A stretch of DNA of 64,000 nt, taken from assembly GCF_964340395.1 (NCBI RefSeq), contig NC_135563.1, positions 13,033,151-13,097,150 of the forward strand, in the 5' to 3' direction. Source of the DNA: Glandiceps talaboti (Eukaryota > Hemichordata > Enteropneusta > Spengelidae). How positions within the stretch are numbered: position 1 is the first letter of the stretch; every line of letters begins with the position of its first letter. The translations under genes were made by a program, and so were the position numbers. Below are positions 1-13,500 of the stretch, piece after piece. The notes beneath the pieces are model-generated. The model was not told the origin of the DNA. It searched no databases and saw nothing but the letters and a program-made list of their open reading frames with translations.

Positions 1-788
1 TATAACCATACCTATCTGTTTGTGTTCATTTACACATATGAAAGAATGTAAACTACAGATTACGAAGAGTCGACGACTAATTCTAAACGTGGTTGTCACA
101 ATTCAAAATTACAATCAATAGGAAATAAAGGTTCTGAAAGAAATCAGGTGCTTACCTAATATTGATCTATCAAATACGACTGTGTTCTTTTCCAACGAAA
201 CCTAACAAGATTCACACTTTTTGGTTTTCTAGTTGTCAAACTCGCAAACTACTTTTCCTTCAATGCGAAGTTATATACTTCGGCAGCGCCTTATAAACAC
301 CTTGTATGATACATGTCACGTGATTTACCTGGGGGTGAATGGAATTTCCCATACAGCTGTTTGCGGAGTCGACGCGGGACAGCGACTATATCACTGCCAA
401 AAATAGTCACAGCGGAGTTTCAATACAGTTATCGTCCACACCAAGGAAACTTACAAACAATACAAAGTTCATTTCATTTCAGTCTATTGATCTTAGAGGC
501 GATAATGTTATGAAGTTCTTTATATTTTTTATTATCATGGAGGAGAAGCGGTTCCAATTTACAGTAACTTTTATAGCATCACCCCACCCCACCCCCCACC
601 CCACCCCCACAGATGGTGGGATTATTACATTGGGCCATGTACATCCATCAGTCCATGCATATAAGTGAGTGTCCGTTGGTTCGTAATGCGTTATTTGTGT
701 GCCATGCAATATCCAATTTCTTTCAAACCTGGCACAAAGGTGACATATTGTATGGAACACCTTTGTTATAAGACATATGCAAATTTGA
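1..788. other. Intergenic DNA, no gene seen
   Basis: No exon with matching splice signals was found on either strand. The only structure is a C-rich simple repeat of CCCCA type near 580-612. Short open frames here show no domain and no flanking splice sites. Confidence 0.5.
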
Positions 789-1580
789 CCGAATGGCGGG
801 CATATCTATTAAAATCTATATTTGTTACATAACTCAAAATTGATATACATTTTGTACATAGTCAATTCAAAGTGTCTACTCCCATATTATCAGATCCGAG
901 GTTTCTTTTAAGACATTAACATTTGACCTTGACCTCCACGGTCAATGATCAAAATCAAGCCATTTCTTACATATCACATGCACTTTCTGTTTGTAGTATC
1001 TATTTGTTGCCAAGTTCTTTTGAAATTATGTTTACAGGTAATAGAACAGTAGAGAAACATACAAACGCATTCTTTTTGATGTTCATATCACATTTAACTG
1101 AATGGCGGTCATATTTATAGTTAAAAATTGATTAACTACATACTTGACCTGGAAGGACAGAGGTTGCACTGTGAATGCGTTAATCCTATGCGCTTATAAA
1201 GGCTGCAATGGATTGTATACTTCCCAGGGAGTTGAGGAAGTATAAAGGGCCGTTGTGCCGCTATAGATCCGTACCAGGGGTAATAATTGTAAAGCACTTT
1301 GAACACAGAGTGGGAAAGCGTTGTATAAAAATCAACGGTAGTATTATTATTATAATTCAAAAACTGTTACTGTAGTAAATGGAGAGCCCCATTCAAGTGT
1401 CTATAACTATATTATCAGGTGCAAGTTTTCTAAATGCCCTTTGACCTCGACCTTGGCATATCAGACTGTTTATAGTATTAATTTGTTGCCAATTTATTTT
1501 AACTGATGTTTATAGGTAACATAGAAGAGAAATATTAGACAAGCGTTATTTTTTGTATTCATTTTGTTTTACTGAATAAC
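789..1580 (+). repeat. Locally duplicated repeat family, split by a SINE
   Basis: Two related blocks, about 850-1127 and 1395-1580, share in order: a start like AGTGTCTA followed by ATATTATCAG, a TTTGACCT(T/C)GACCT motif, ATTTGTTGCCAA, GTTTA(C/T)AGGTAA and a TGAATGGCGG-type end. The end motif also occurs alone at 789-815, so a third, mostly lost copy preceded them. A SINE sits between the two blocks. Function unknown; decayed tandem or dispersed repeat is the best reading. Confidence 0.6.
1155..1356 (+). mobile_element. 5'-truncated SINE copy
   Basis: The segment matches the 3' two thirds of the SINE at 58436-58758, in opposite orientation in the window. Shared blocks include GCGCTTATA, CCAGGGAGTTGAGGAAGTA, a GATCCGTACCAGGGGTAATAA block, CAAAG(C/T)(G/A)CTTTGAAC and the tail AAAGCG(T/C)T(G/A)TATAAAAA followed by ATTATTATTAT. 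The tRNA-like head is missing here. It is non-autonomous and has no coding capacity. Confidence 0.75.
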
Positions 1581-1860
1581 TGAAAACATACTAGAACTAC
1601 ACTTAATTGTAACACTTTTTGAATGCAGTGTATGTGTTCAGAAAGAAAACTAGAATGCATGTGTTCAGATTTGGAACAGTGTTTTCATTTATGTTCAAAT
1701 CATATGAAATAGAACGCTGTTGACGCATCGGCATGCGGCACACTGACACTTTTTGAACACAGAGTGTTCAGAGCAATTGCAAGTACACAGAATGCATGTG
1801 TTCTAGAAACCAGACCAAACTGAACACATGCGACGTGTCCTAAGCGTCAAAATGTTTAGA

Positions 1861-1916
1861 GTGTGTGTGTTTGTGTTTGTTATATCTGGTTGTGTTCTGT
1901 TTTCATGTGTGTGTGT

Positions 1917-1970
<54 letters not shown>
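1861..1970. repeat. (GT)n microsatellite
   Basis: An interrupted GT tract ends in an uninterrupted run of about 50 bases (1918-1969). The cysteine/valine-rich open frame across it is an artefact of the repeat. Confidence 0.95.
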
Positions 1971-1972
<2 letters not shown>

Positions 1973-1979
1973 GTTATTT

Positions 1980-3300
1980 TGATAGTATGAATTCATTATA
2001 CTTTGACTACAACAATAATCATATAAAACGGCCCCATCAAACTTTCATCAGTTTCAGATCATGATGTTCTGGTATCATACACAATGGTGACCACAAGTTT
2101 GATCTTGCATTAAACGCCCTTGGTGAATCACTGCAGCTGCTGTGTACCAAAATATGTGTGATACTGCAAACCAAACACTTACCTCCTCACCCCCATCCCC
2201 ACCCCTACACACAGAATTGAGAATTACACTAGTGTCAACACATTGCAGTCAGACGGGGACTTAGAAATAAACCAGAATTTACCACAAACAGTCATTATCC
2301 AAATGTGCTTCATATATACTATATACGATAGTCTATCGTTTCCGGTGCACTTTGCAAATGTGTCTCTGTGTACTCCAGTTAGATAGGACCCATTTCTTAG
2401 GAATAAGTAGAATAACGGAGGGGAGGGGTTGAATGACAATGGGGCGTGGCACAACAAAATTGGGGTGCGGTAGGGGGAAATGAAAACTCTGGTGGTCTGA
2501 AGGAGAGCTTTAAATATAGGATTAAAATGATGACAATAGCTAGACATTATTTATTGAGTTCGAATGTAAAATTAATTCCATTGGGTATTGATGACAATGA
2601 TCAAGTATGCTATGGTTTACAATTATACAAATAGTTTGATATTTTGTGTCACTAAATTGCATCCACCGTGTCTTTTTTAAGTGTTTACTTTTGGGATGAG
2701 GGGGGGGGGGGTAATATGACATAAATAAAATGACATCATGACAATTATTTGCATACCAATCATTTCAGTCTCGATTTAATAAACCTCTTGTACATACTCA
2801 GCAATGTACCTCTATCATGCCATATCAACGCCGTTTAGACCATAAAAATGGTAGGTTTTAGCATGTAATGTGAATTACGTACACTGATTTGAGCCAAAAG
2901 TGCACGTGGTCAGACTGTGATGCGTAACGTCCATAGTAAGAATGTGAAGGTCCATACGATTGGCCAAGTCTTATTTTGAACTTAATCTTCTAGATACCGA
3001 ACAATTGCACTGACTTATTACAATATAGGTATGAACGCCATTGTTGGAAAAATCATTGAAACAACAATAGAAGTATTCACATTTATTCTTGAGAAAAAAT
3101 ACAATACCAAATATAACAATAACAAAATGATACTTCACCAAATGTATCTCCATTTAAGTAAAATATGTGAATAGGTACTCGCATCACTCATGACGGATAC
3201 TTGTGTGTATGGGTTACATGTGTTTTGAAAAAGGCGACGAGCTTTAGGTGGACTCACTTCTACAGCAAATAGCCCCCTCAGGCGACGTAACATATACGAG
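1980..3300. other. Intergenic DNA, no gene seen
   Basis: AT-rich sequence with a G-run at 2700-2711 and CACCCC-type simple sequence near 2185-2210. I see no exon with acceptor, open frame and donor in agreement. Confidence 0.5.
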
Positions 3301-3309
3301 TTTTCGTTA

Positions 3310-3535
3310 GTAAGTTACAAAACGTCAACCATGTGTTTGGACGACAAGCTGGCTTTGATCACTTACAAAATGTCGGCGATGTATTTTGACAACAAATTTT
3401 ACCTTGCTCAGATACAAAACGTCGGTGTTTTGTCGTCAATTTTTTCCTGCTCAGTTACCAATGTGTTTTGACGACAACATTGCCTTAGTCACTTATAAAA
3501 TATCGGCATTTTTTTAATGTTTTGACGACAAAGCA
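3310..3535. repeat. Degenerate tandem repeat, about 60-bp unit
   Basis: About four diverged units share ACAAAA(C/T)GTCGGC, ATGT(A/G)TTTTGACGACAA and a CTTNNTCACTTA segment. Spacing is irregular and units differ by substitutions and small deletions, so the array is old. Confidence 0.6.
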
Positions 3536-3791
3536 AATCAATTATAAAAGAGATTTTTAGACTAATAAGAATTATCAATAGCATTGTTTATGGAACAAGG
3601 CACGCAATCATGTTATAGTCTGAACATGTTCACCAAGTCGTGATAGTTATGAATAATGATGATGTACGATTATGACGGCGCCATCAACTCAGTTGCAACA
3701 GTTAACTGAGAAGAGATGTTACTAGTACATGACATGCATTCGTCTTGTGTTAGGGTAACCCTATAAAAATATGTTTCTCATCGTAACACCT

Positions 3792-3797
3792 TTTATT
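3792..3797 (-). terminator. Candidate poly(A) signal of the membrane-protein gene
   Basis: TTTATT on the plus strand reads AATAAA on the minus strand, about 640 bases past the stop codon at 4433. It is the first canonical hexamer noted downstream; no downstream GU-rich element was verified. Confidence 0.3.
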
Positions 3798-4232
3798 TAA
3801 TTTGAAAATGACACGGATGAGTCAGTCGGTCGCTAAAAACAAAAGAAAAAAGTATACTTGTATTTGTATGTGACAGTCTCTATTCATAATAGCAGAAATC
3901 GTATTTTTAACCGTCCCGATGCCTTAAAAGCGACAGTAAACTCAAAATGATGCTAGGAACCATTCGTTTTATCAAATCTATTAGTAAATAAACTGTTCAT
4001 ACGCAATTGATATCGCAGTTCGCCAAAGTTCATGAAATACATGTAAATCGGTGGAAGATTCTTCGATGGAAATTTTCAACTATTAATCTTCGAAGCATCT
4101 ATCAAGGGAATCGATAACTCATTGACAGCCATCATAGTCAGATTGCGTTTCAGTCAATGATAGTACATTATTGTATTTAGTTCCTGTACTGAGATCTAAC
4201 TCGCTTTCTAAATGTAAACACCGTGTTCAATT

Positions 4233-4246
4233 GTTGCCTAGGCAAC
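4233..4246. promoter_or_regulatory. Perfect RFX X-box palindrome
   Basis: GTTGCCTAGGCAAC is a complete 14-bp palindrome and matches the X-box consensus GTNRCC-N(0-3)-RGYAAC bound by RFX factors of ciliated cells. It lies about 190 bases beyond the stop codon of the membrane-protein gene and 65 bases before a plus-strand ATG at 4312 that opens only 23 codons. A second dyad follows at 4254-4270. Which gene it would serve is unclear. Confidence 0.55.
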
Positions 4247-4253
4247 CCACAAG

Positions 4254-4270
4254 CGAAAACGTTGTTTTCG
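4254..4270. promoter_or_regulatory. Perfect inverted repeat CGAAAAC-GTT-GTTTTCG
   Basis: Two 7-base arms with a 3-base spacer, beginning eight bases after the X-box palindrome. No factor is assigned. The pairing of two perfect dyads within 40 bases suggests a compact regulatory site. Confidence 0.35.
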
Positions 4271-4432
4271 TTATCTTGGACTCTATATGACGTGTGAGCC
4301 CATTATGAAACATGGAGTCTTCTCAGGCATGTCTAAAACATGTCTATTTCAAAAAAATATTTGCATATTATAAAATATTTTGATAGTGTATAAAAACAGT
4401 ATTACTCATATCATGGGTACGGGTATTCAATG

Positions 4433-4535
4433 TTATTGCCATGCATTTTTTATTTCTGCACTTGGCAAGGCTGCATCATTATCTCCCCCATCGCCGTTTT
4501 CTCCTTCCTCTTCATCACCTCGTTCTAAACAAACT
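4433..4535 (-). CDS. Exon 6 of membrane-protein model: acidic cytoplasmic tail
   Basis: Acceptor TTTTCATTTCAG, then 33 codons to TAA. The tail runs RVCLERGDEEEGENGD and stays acidic and glycine-rich, then ends in a short IKNAWQ-type terminus. No tyrosine, ITAM or SH2-binding motif is present, so phosphotyrosine signalling by this form is unlikely. Confidence 0.6.
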
Positions 4536-7500
4536 CTGAAATGAAAATAATCAGCAGAAGATAGATGAATGAAGTAGAAGATTTTGAGTAGAAAGTCGAA
4601 GTTCGGTGTATTCAGAAAAGTAGTACATGCAAATGTAGAAAGTGGAATGTGTCTCTCAACATTGCATTGCACTTGTTATTATATAAGGAAAATATGGATT
4701 ATATACCCTGGTCGTTCTAAGTCACGACACCCGTGTCTACATTACGTTCTGCGGTGGTCGAAACATGAGTCAAAACGTTCCAAATCGCCAATATCTTTGC
4801 CCTCTTTACATAAATCATGCTTGAAAAGGTATAATTATATTATTCTCCAATATATTTCTTCATTCAGCCATGACCAAGTGACCAAAGGGTTTTGCGACTA
4901 GTACTGACAAGACAACTTAGGTCACTCGTTATTCTTTGGCTCTATATTTATATATATATATGAGTACAAGAGATACAAGTAATACAGTCCCTAACAATAA
5001 GTGCAATTACTGAGGTTTTGAATAATAATTCTTTAATAGGTGTATGTCAGGTAATGGTTAGCATACAGCTCGACGGTTGTACATCTGATATATACTATCG
5101 CATATTAATAATATACTGAGATTGAGTAGGTTAAAATTTGATACCTTTTAATGACACAGCCAACGATAGCAGCAATAATAGCAACCCCGGTTACTGATCC
5201 CAACGTTGCTAATATAATAACTTCTAATTTTGAAGACGTGTTACTTGAACCACTGCCTGCCAAAATAATTGTCCTTAGTTAACACTTGATTGCAAACAAT
5301 AAATGATTGTGTCTTCAGTTTACCCCCTTTGAACTTTTCAGTGTTGCCTTATCACCTTGCGACGTCAACTCGCTGAGAGCAAACACAGACACAAACTAGA
5401 CATATCATTGCGACGTGTTGATATACGCAAGTAATGGACGTTGATATAATTACACTCACAGTAGGGTGGCGTCTCTTCCTGACACCATTGCTAAGCTTGG
5501 CGCGAACTGGTCAGGTTTATGGCACTTTCAGCGTATCTTGATTTTAGGGAGATGTTTGCGTCAACCGATGTTGCCCGGCACTGCTATCTAGCTATCAACC
5601 ACTTATGTAATCTAACAAAAATAGTTTTAATTTGTCTATCATGTTTGCCGATGACTTTTTCCGGTGTAATATTTCATTTTGTGCTTATTCAAGCACTATT
5701 GGCTCATCAACTGTTATCTTATCTCTCAGGCTTTTCATTTTGCTGGGATTGTATTTTATCATATGGAAACCTATTAACTGTACTTTTATTGATTTGATTT
5801 TACTGTGGTTAATATCATGTTGCCATATTTTGTTTTACTACACTTTACTTTATAGTTCGTTTATTGTATTTTATAGTGGTTGAGATTCTATGCATTCATT
5901 TTACGCGTTTATTTAATTTGTTCTTTATCTTGCCATGTTATCATTTCAATTTATTTAATATCTTTTCCATCAAAACTACGAGCGTGAAGATGGAATCTGG
6001 AATTTAATCAGGAATCACTGATTCGTTTAATTGATTGGGAATTATTCACCTTTTTTGGTGTGCAGCTTTTCCATTGCAAAGAATTGGATCAATATATATA
6101 TTTGCTGATATTGAAATTGTAATAGCTCGAGGAAATCGATGTGCCATGGGGTTGATTCTTCCCGGGTTTCCTAACATTATTTTTTACGGGAACTGTCACC
6201 AATGATGGTACTTTTTTAAATATTAATATTAGAACTAATAACGTCATCATTTTGTATCATGATCATCTTTGAATATAATATTAACTGACAAGAGACTGTT
6301 GTTTTAACCCATATTAGTCGCTAAATGTCAGAGTATCATTTTGCTATGCCCCAGCATTAGCCACGGTTGCGTCACAGCAAGTACACATGACGTCATTGAT
6401 GTCACTTGAGACCTGACCTGTATCTAGTGTATCAATCTCAAACAAATCTGCAGGTGTGCCAAGGGAATTTATTACCAGTAATTGAAGCATTGAGGACAAA
6501 CTGACCCAGGTGCATTGACCTGGTCGACAAACCGACCCCGGTGTACTGACCTGGCCGACATACTGACCACATGGTACTGACCTGGCCGACATTCTGACCA
6601 CATGACATTGCCCTGACCGACATACTGACCACATGACATTGACCTGGCCGACATACTGACCTCTTGACATTGACCTGGCCGACATACTGACCACGTGGTA
6701 ATGACTGGGCCAACATATACTGACCACATGAGATTGACCTGGCCGATATACTGATCAGGGCATTGATTCGCCTGGCGAACATATCGACCTCGGGACATCA
6801 ACCTGGCGAGAACACAACACAGACGTAAAGTAAATTATCACAACGTTACTCAACCTATCCACAGGAGTATATAGTATCGATAAAAAAAATTCGTAATACG
6901 TTTTACCTTCAGGTGATGAACATGAAAACATAAAAGAGACGGAGAAGACATGGGTTCGTTTATAACACAGGACTGTATTACTACTATTACATGTGACGCC
7001 ACTACACGTAGCTCAAACGGATATGAAATAGACGTCTCAAAACAAACAGAAATGTTCCATATTGTGATTAATGGGTTTTGTAATTTGAGTTCTTTTTGTT
7101 ACAAATTATTGTAAAACATATTACAAATACTTGGTTGTATACATAATACATTGCACCTCAACATGGTTAATATATGTAATAACTGCTAAAACCCATTTGC
7201 TGATATATATACTACTTGATGATGGCATATCGAATATTTAACTGTAAAGGATTGATGCTGTTATCACCATTGTACGGTGTGTCCGTTAATCATCTGACCA
7301 ACATCTTGTCAGGTTTCTGAACATCCTTCATTTAGTGGCTGTTAATGAAAGATTGACAATTTCCGGTAGTCTGAGATTACCCCAAATTGAATCTACCTTG
7401 GTAATAGTGTGTTTGCAATGTAAATGATGCTACATAAAAACAACGCAGTTTCCCCAGGGTCACTTTCCTGCTGTAAATTGATGAGTGAAATCCCTAAGAC

Positions 7501-10500
7501 TTACTTGCATACGAAAGTTGTGGTACATCGTGATCTGGTGTTGTCCGTTGCTGCCTTGTTATCCTCCCATGTATTCCATAGTCTACAAAGCATATAGAGA
7601 AACAATAAACAAGATCGAGTTGGAACATGATTTGGGGTTTTCATCAAAATATGTAATGTGTCGATGGAATATGTTGGACAGACAGACAGACAGACAAGTG
7701 GGCAATTTACTCTTCAATCTTTCATGTACAAGTGCGTTCACTTGATATAAAATATTCCATGCTTGGATTTTCCTCACACTGACATATATGCTTCAGTTAT
7801 TAAACTCTAATGCAATATTACATTGTCATTGTGTCCTTCCAGGAAGGATACATTTATAATAATCAATAGTCGTGTTACGTGTCTTTGCAAATAAATCATA
7901 GTCCAACTCACCCGAATCAGGACATGTAAATGTTGCATTTGTTACGATGGTGATAATCCGTTGGTTGAGTGGATAGGTCTGTATGTTCCTGTATTGCGTC
8001 GTGTTCTTTGTTTTCCCGCAGATTCCCAATGCTTCCACTTCACCTTTTAACGTTCTGCTATTGACTCCCAGGAATTTTCCATGAGCAGTATGATGTGACT
8101 GCACCTTGAAAAATGTACAAATTTTGTTTGACTTGCTGAATTATTGAGTGAAATATGAGTAAAAATGCATTCCCCTTATAACTTAAAAATGTAATAAAGT
8201 GTGGACTAATTATACATAGGACTTGTGAATTGTTTTAGTGCTAAATATTAGTAAAATATATTCATTTTACAAAAGAACTAAAATGTAATAAATATATTGA
8301 CGAGAATTACTAGTAAAATATATTCACTTCATATAAGTACTTCAAAATGTAATAAAAATATTGACTGAAGAATTATTGAGCTAAATGCTAAATATTTATT
8401 ACAATTTGAAATGTAATAAAATATTGACCGGAGTATTATTTATCTAGCTATTATTTATCTAGCTTATAACTTTAAAAATGTAACAAAAATTATCTGACTT
8501 CGAGTTTATTAATAAAATATACTCCCTTTAAATTATACAATATCCAGAGTGATAATCCAGTTACACGATATTTGCAGATGAATATATCGTATAATTTTAA
8601 TCATTCTAGTTCTTGACTCTACCACAGACACTGACGTAAAAGACCTTCAATATACTGATTCGAAAAAAGGGTGAAATTGATGTAAATTGTCGTTGTTCGC
8701 ATTGAATAGGAGAAGTTGTAACCCCTATTGAACTTATCAGTATTCTATGTGTATAGAATACAAAGTATTCTAGATACTCTATTCTCTTGACGGAAAGTTT
8801 ATTTCAAGTACGTCCTCGGTCTCCACTCAATTTCTTTAACAAATTTTCACCGCCTCCTAAGGTATTTGTAAGTGCAGGCTAATTAAACTTTATAATTTAC
8901 TATGTATCGTTGCCAATATATCCAAAACAAAATGACGAAGCAGAGGTTAATGGAAATCTTAAGGCTATCATGGAATTAGGAGTTCTTTGGTGTTTACATT
9001 AACGGTCAGGAAGGAAGTAAATGTATGTAGATCGGAATTGAAGATACAATTATAGAGGGACCGTCATCACAAAATGGAAACTTGTTCATTTTGACTAGAA
9101 GTCAGACTGGGGTAAAATCAGTCCAGAACACGAAATCATGATTTTTATTTAAACGTAGGCGGTTATTATGTTTCTGATGGCGATATCATAACTACCCATC
9201 ATCATTATTCGGATCTCAATTTTCGAGCAGCTGGACTAAAGAAAATTTTGTGTGCCGCGACAAAAATTGCTCTAAATGTCATTAAGATTTCTGGCTACAA
9301 CGCAATTTCTGGTCATTGAATATAGCATATAGGTATTCTCTCAATTATTCAATGGGGGAGAGGGGTTAAAGTTCAATTTGGAGCGATCGAAGTCAAAAGA
9401 TGCATAGAAAAATTACAATTTGTAAAATCAGTATTTATTACGTTTCTCAAAGTGTGTAATTTATCGATTTTTGTTAAGGGAAGGGCTCAGCAATACATGT
9501 AAAAAGGGATCAGGTGATCCGTCGAGTATCGACCTCTATATGTCAATCAAGAAAAAAAAAGTTCCATCCCAAAGATTAAGATATCAGTGGCAAAGTTTGA
9601 ATATATAAAGATTAGTCGTCGTGTACAAGTATCAGGTAACGTAGCATTGAGTCTCGTGTCAAGGAAACATTGCACCCTCAAAGGACTGTTCAGTATATAG
9701 CTACAGTAGATATGGTGAACATAAATCATCATAACCACACCATTGCAAAAGTAGGAAGAAATGCATAATTCATCGGTTTTACCTTCATTGTCATACTTTT
9801 ATGCCTTCGGTCGTCTCTAAAGATTTATTTGATGTATGGATACATGTTATTTTCATATTTCAAAGACATACCGTGGCATGTTATACAGAAAGGCATATTG
9901 AGCCACTCCCTCTTACCTTGTCGTTCGGAATAATAATGCCACGAGATTTTACAATAATTGGATTATTACGATTGTACTGATTGTAAAATAAGGCTCGGTT
10001 TTATTACCACTCCTACTAAAGATGTACGTAATAACTATTCCGAACTGTCAAGGGTGACACTAACCTTGTCTATGACATTTCCCGGTGAATTTTAACAGCT
10101 GAATAGAAAGTGCTCCAAACGGAAGAGTCCACTTCGATTTACTATAACAACGTTCTTTCATATGTTAGAGGAATTTCTAGGCAATCGGAACCTCTTCAAT
10201 TTCTCTGTTTCTGACGTATCACGTTGTTTGATAACTCTATTAAGTTGTTGCACGCTTTTATGGTATGGTATATTTGTCACTTAATGTCTTCAGTACACCA
10301 CAACCCTTTATGGTATGGTATATTTGTCACTTAATGTCTTCAGTACACCACAACCCTTTATGGTATGGTATATTTGTCCCCACAACCCTTTATGGTATGG
10401 TATATTTGTCACTTAATGTCTTCAGTACACCACAACCCTTGATGGTATGGTATATTTGTCACTTAATGTCTTCAGTACACCACAACCCTTTATGGTATGG

Positions 10501-13500
10501 TATATTTGTCACTTAATGTCTCCAGTACACCACAGCCCTTTATGGTATGGTATATTTGTCACTTAATGTCTTCAGTACACCACAACCCTTTATGGTATGG
10601 TATATTTGTCAATTAATGTCTTCAGTACACCACAACCCTTGATGGTATGGTATATTTGTCACTTAATGTCTCCAGTACACCACAACCCTTGATGGTATGG
10701 TATATTTGTCAATTAATGTCTTCAGTACACCACAACCCTTGATGGTATGGTATATTTGTCACTTAATGTCTTCAGTACACCACAACCCTTGATGGTATGG
10801 TATATTTGTCAATTAATGTCTTCAGTACACCACAACCCTTTATGGTATGGTATATTTGTCACTTAATGTCTTCAGTACACCACAACCCTTTATGGTATAG
10901 TATATTTGTCACTTAATGTCTTCAGTACACCACAGCCCTTTATGGTATGGTATATTTGTCACTTAATGTCTTCAGTACACCACAACCCTTTATGGTATGG
11001 TATATTTGTCACTTAATGTCTTCAGTACACCACAACCCTTTATGGTATGGTATATTTGTCAATTACTGCTTCAGTACACCACAACCCTTTATGGTATGGT
11101 ATATCTGTCACTTAATGTCTTCAGTACACCACAACCCTTTATGGTATGGCATATTTGTCACTTAATGTCTTCAGTACACCACAACCCTTGATGGTATGGT
11201 ATATTAGTCACTTAATGTCGTCAGTACACCACAACCCTTTATGGTATGGTATATTAGTCACTTAATGTCTTCAGTACACCACAGCCCTTTATGGTATGGT
11301 ATATTTGTCAATTACTGCTTCAGTACACCACAACCCTTTATGGTATGGTATATCTGTCACTTAATGTCTTCAGTACACCACAACCCTTTATGGTATGGTA
11401 TATCTGTCACTTAATGTCTTCAGTACACCACAACCCTTTATGGTATAGTATATTTGTCACTTAATGTCTTCAGTACACCACAACCCTTTATGGTATAGTA
11501 TATTTGTCACTTAATGCCTCCAGTACACCACAACCCTTTATGGTATGGTATATCTGTCACTTAATGTCTTCAGTACACCACAACCCTTTATGGTATAGTA
11601 TATTTGTCACTTAATGTCTTCAGTACACCACAACCCTTTATGGTATGGTATATCTGTCACTTAATGTCTTCAGTACACCACAACCCTTTATGGTATAGTA
11701 TATTTGTCACTTAATGTCTTCAGTACACCACAACCCTTTATGGTATGGTATATCTGTCACTTAATGTCTTCAGTACACCACAACCCTTTATGGTATAGTA
11801 TATTTGTCACTTAATGTCTTCAGTACACCACAACCCTTTATGGTATGGTATATTTGTCACTTAATGTCTTCAGTACACCACAACCCTTGATGGTATAATA
11901 TATTTGTCACTTAATGCCTCCAGTACACCACAACCCTTGATGTTATGGTATATTTGTCACTTAATGTCTTCAGTACACCACAACCCTTGATGGTATGGTA
12001 TATTAGTCACTTAATGTCTTCAGTACACCACAACCCTTTATGGTATGGTATATTTGTCACTTAATGCCTCCAGTACACCACAACCCTTTATGGTATGGAA
12101 TATTTGTCACTTAATGTCTTCAGTACACCACAACCCTTTATGGTATGGTATATTTGTTAATGTCTTCAGTACACCACAACCCTTGATGGTATGGTATATT
12201 TGTCACTTAATGCCTTCAGTACACCACAACCCTTTATGGTATGGTATATTTGTCACTTAATGTCTTCAGTACACCACAACCCTTTATGGTATGGAATATT
12301 TGTCACTTAATGTCTTCAGTACACCACAACCCTTTATGGTATGGAATATTTGTCAATTAATGCCTTCAGTACACCACAACCCTTTATGGTATGGAATATT
12401 TGTCACTTAATGTCTTCAGTACACCACAACCCTTTATGGTATGGAATATTTGTCAATTAATGCCTTCAGTACACCACAACCCTTTATGGTATGGTATATT
12501 TGTCAATTAATGTCTTCAGTACACCACAACCCTTTATGGTATGGAATATTTGTCACTTAATGTCTTCAGTACACCACAACCCTTTATGGTATGGAATATT
12601 TGTCAATTAATGTCTTCAGTACACCACAACCCTTTATGGTATGGAATATTTGTCACTTAATGTCTTCAGTACACCACAACCCTTGATGGTATGGTATATT
12701 TGTCACTTAATGCCTTCAGTACACTACAACCCTTGATGGTATGGTATATTTGTCACTTAATGTCTTCAGTACACCACAACCCTTGATGGTATGGTATATT
12801 TGTCACTTAATGTCTTCAGTACATCACAACCCTTTATGGTATGGTATATTTGTCAATTACTGCTTCAGTACACCACAACCCTTTATGGTATGGTATATTA
12901 GTCACTTAATGTCTTCAGTACACCACAACCCTTTATGGTATGGTATGGTATATTTGTCACTTAATGTCTTCAGTACACCACAACCCTTTATGGTATGGTA
13001 TATCTGTCACTTAATGTCTTCAGTACACCACAACCCTTGATGTTATGGTATATTTGTCACTTAATGTCTTCAGTACACCACAACCCTTGATGTTATGGTA
13101 TATTTGTCACTTAATGTCTTCAGTACACCACAACCCTTTATGGTATGGTATATCTGTCACTTAATGTCTTCAGTACACCACAACCCTTTATGGTATGGTA
13201 TATTTGTCACTTAATGTCTCCAGTACACCACAACCCTTTATGGTATGGTGTATTTGTCACTTAATGTCTTCAGTACACCACAACCCTTTATGGTATGGTA
13301 TATTTGTCACTTAATGTCGTCAGTACACCACAACCCTTGATGGTATGGTATATTTGTCACTTAATGTCTTCAGTACACCACAACCCTTGATGGTATGGTA
13401 TATTTGTCACTTAATGCCTTCAGTACACCACAACCCTTTATGGTATGGTATATTTGTCACTTAACGCCTTCAGTACACCACAACCCTTTATGGTATGGTA

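Noticed and set aside
5400-5600. Possible extra minus-strand ectodomain exon with a cysteine and several sequon-like motifs
   Set aside because: The open frame stops at TAG and the acceptor phase does not match the flanking phase-1 exons.
6344-6801. Three overlapping minus-strand open frames
   Set aside because: All run through the 31-bp minisatellite, which happens to lack stops in that strand.
9547-9738. Minus-strand frame with an NAT sequon and two cysteines
   Set aside because: Would need phase 2 entry; the phase-1 frame stops at once and no donor follows.
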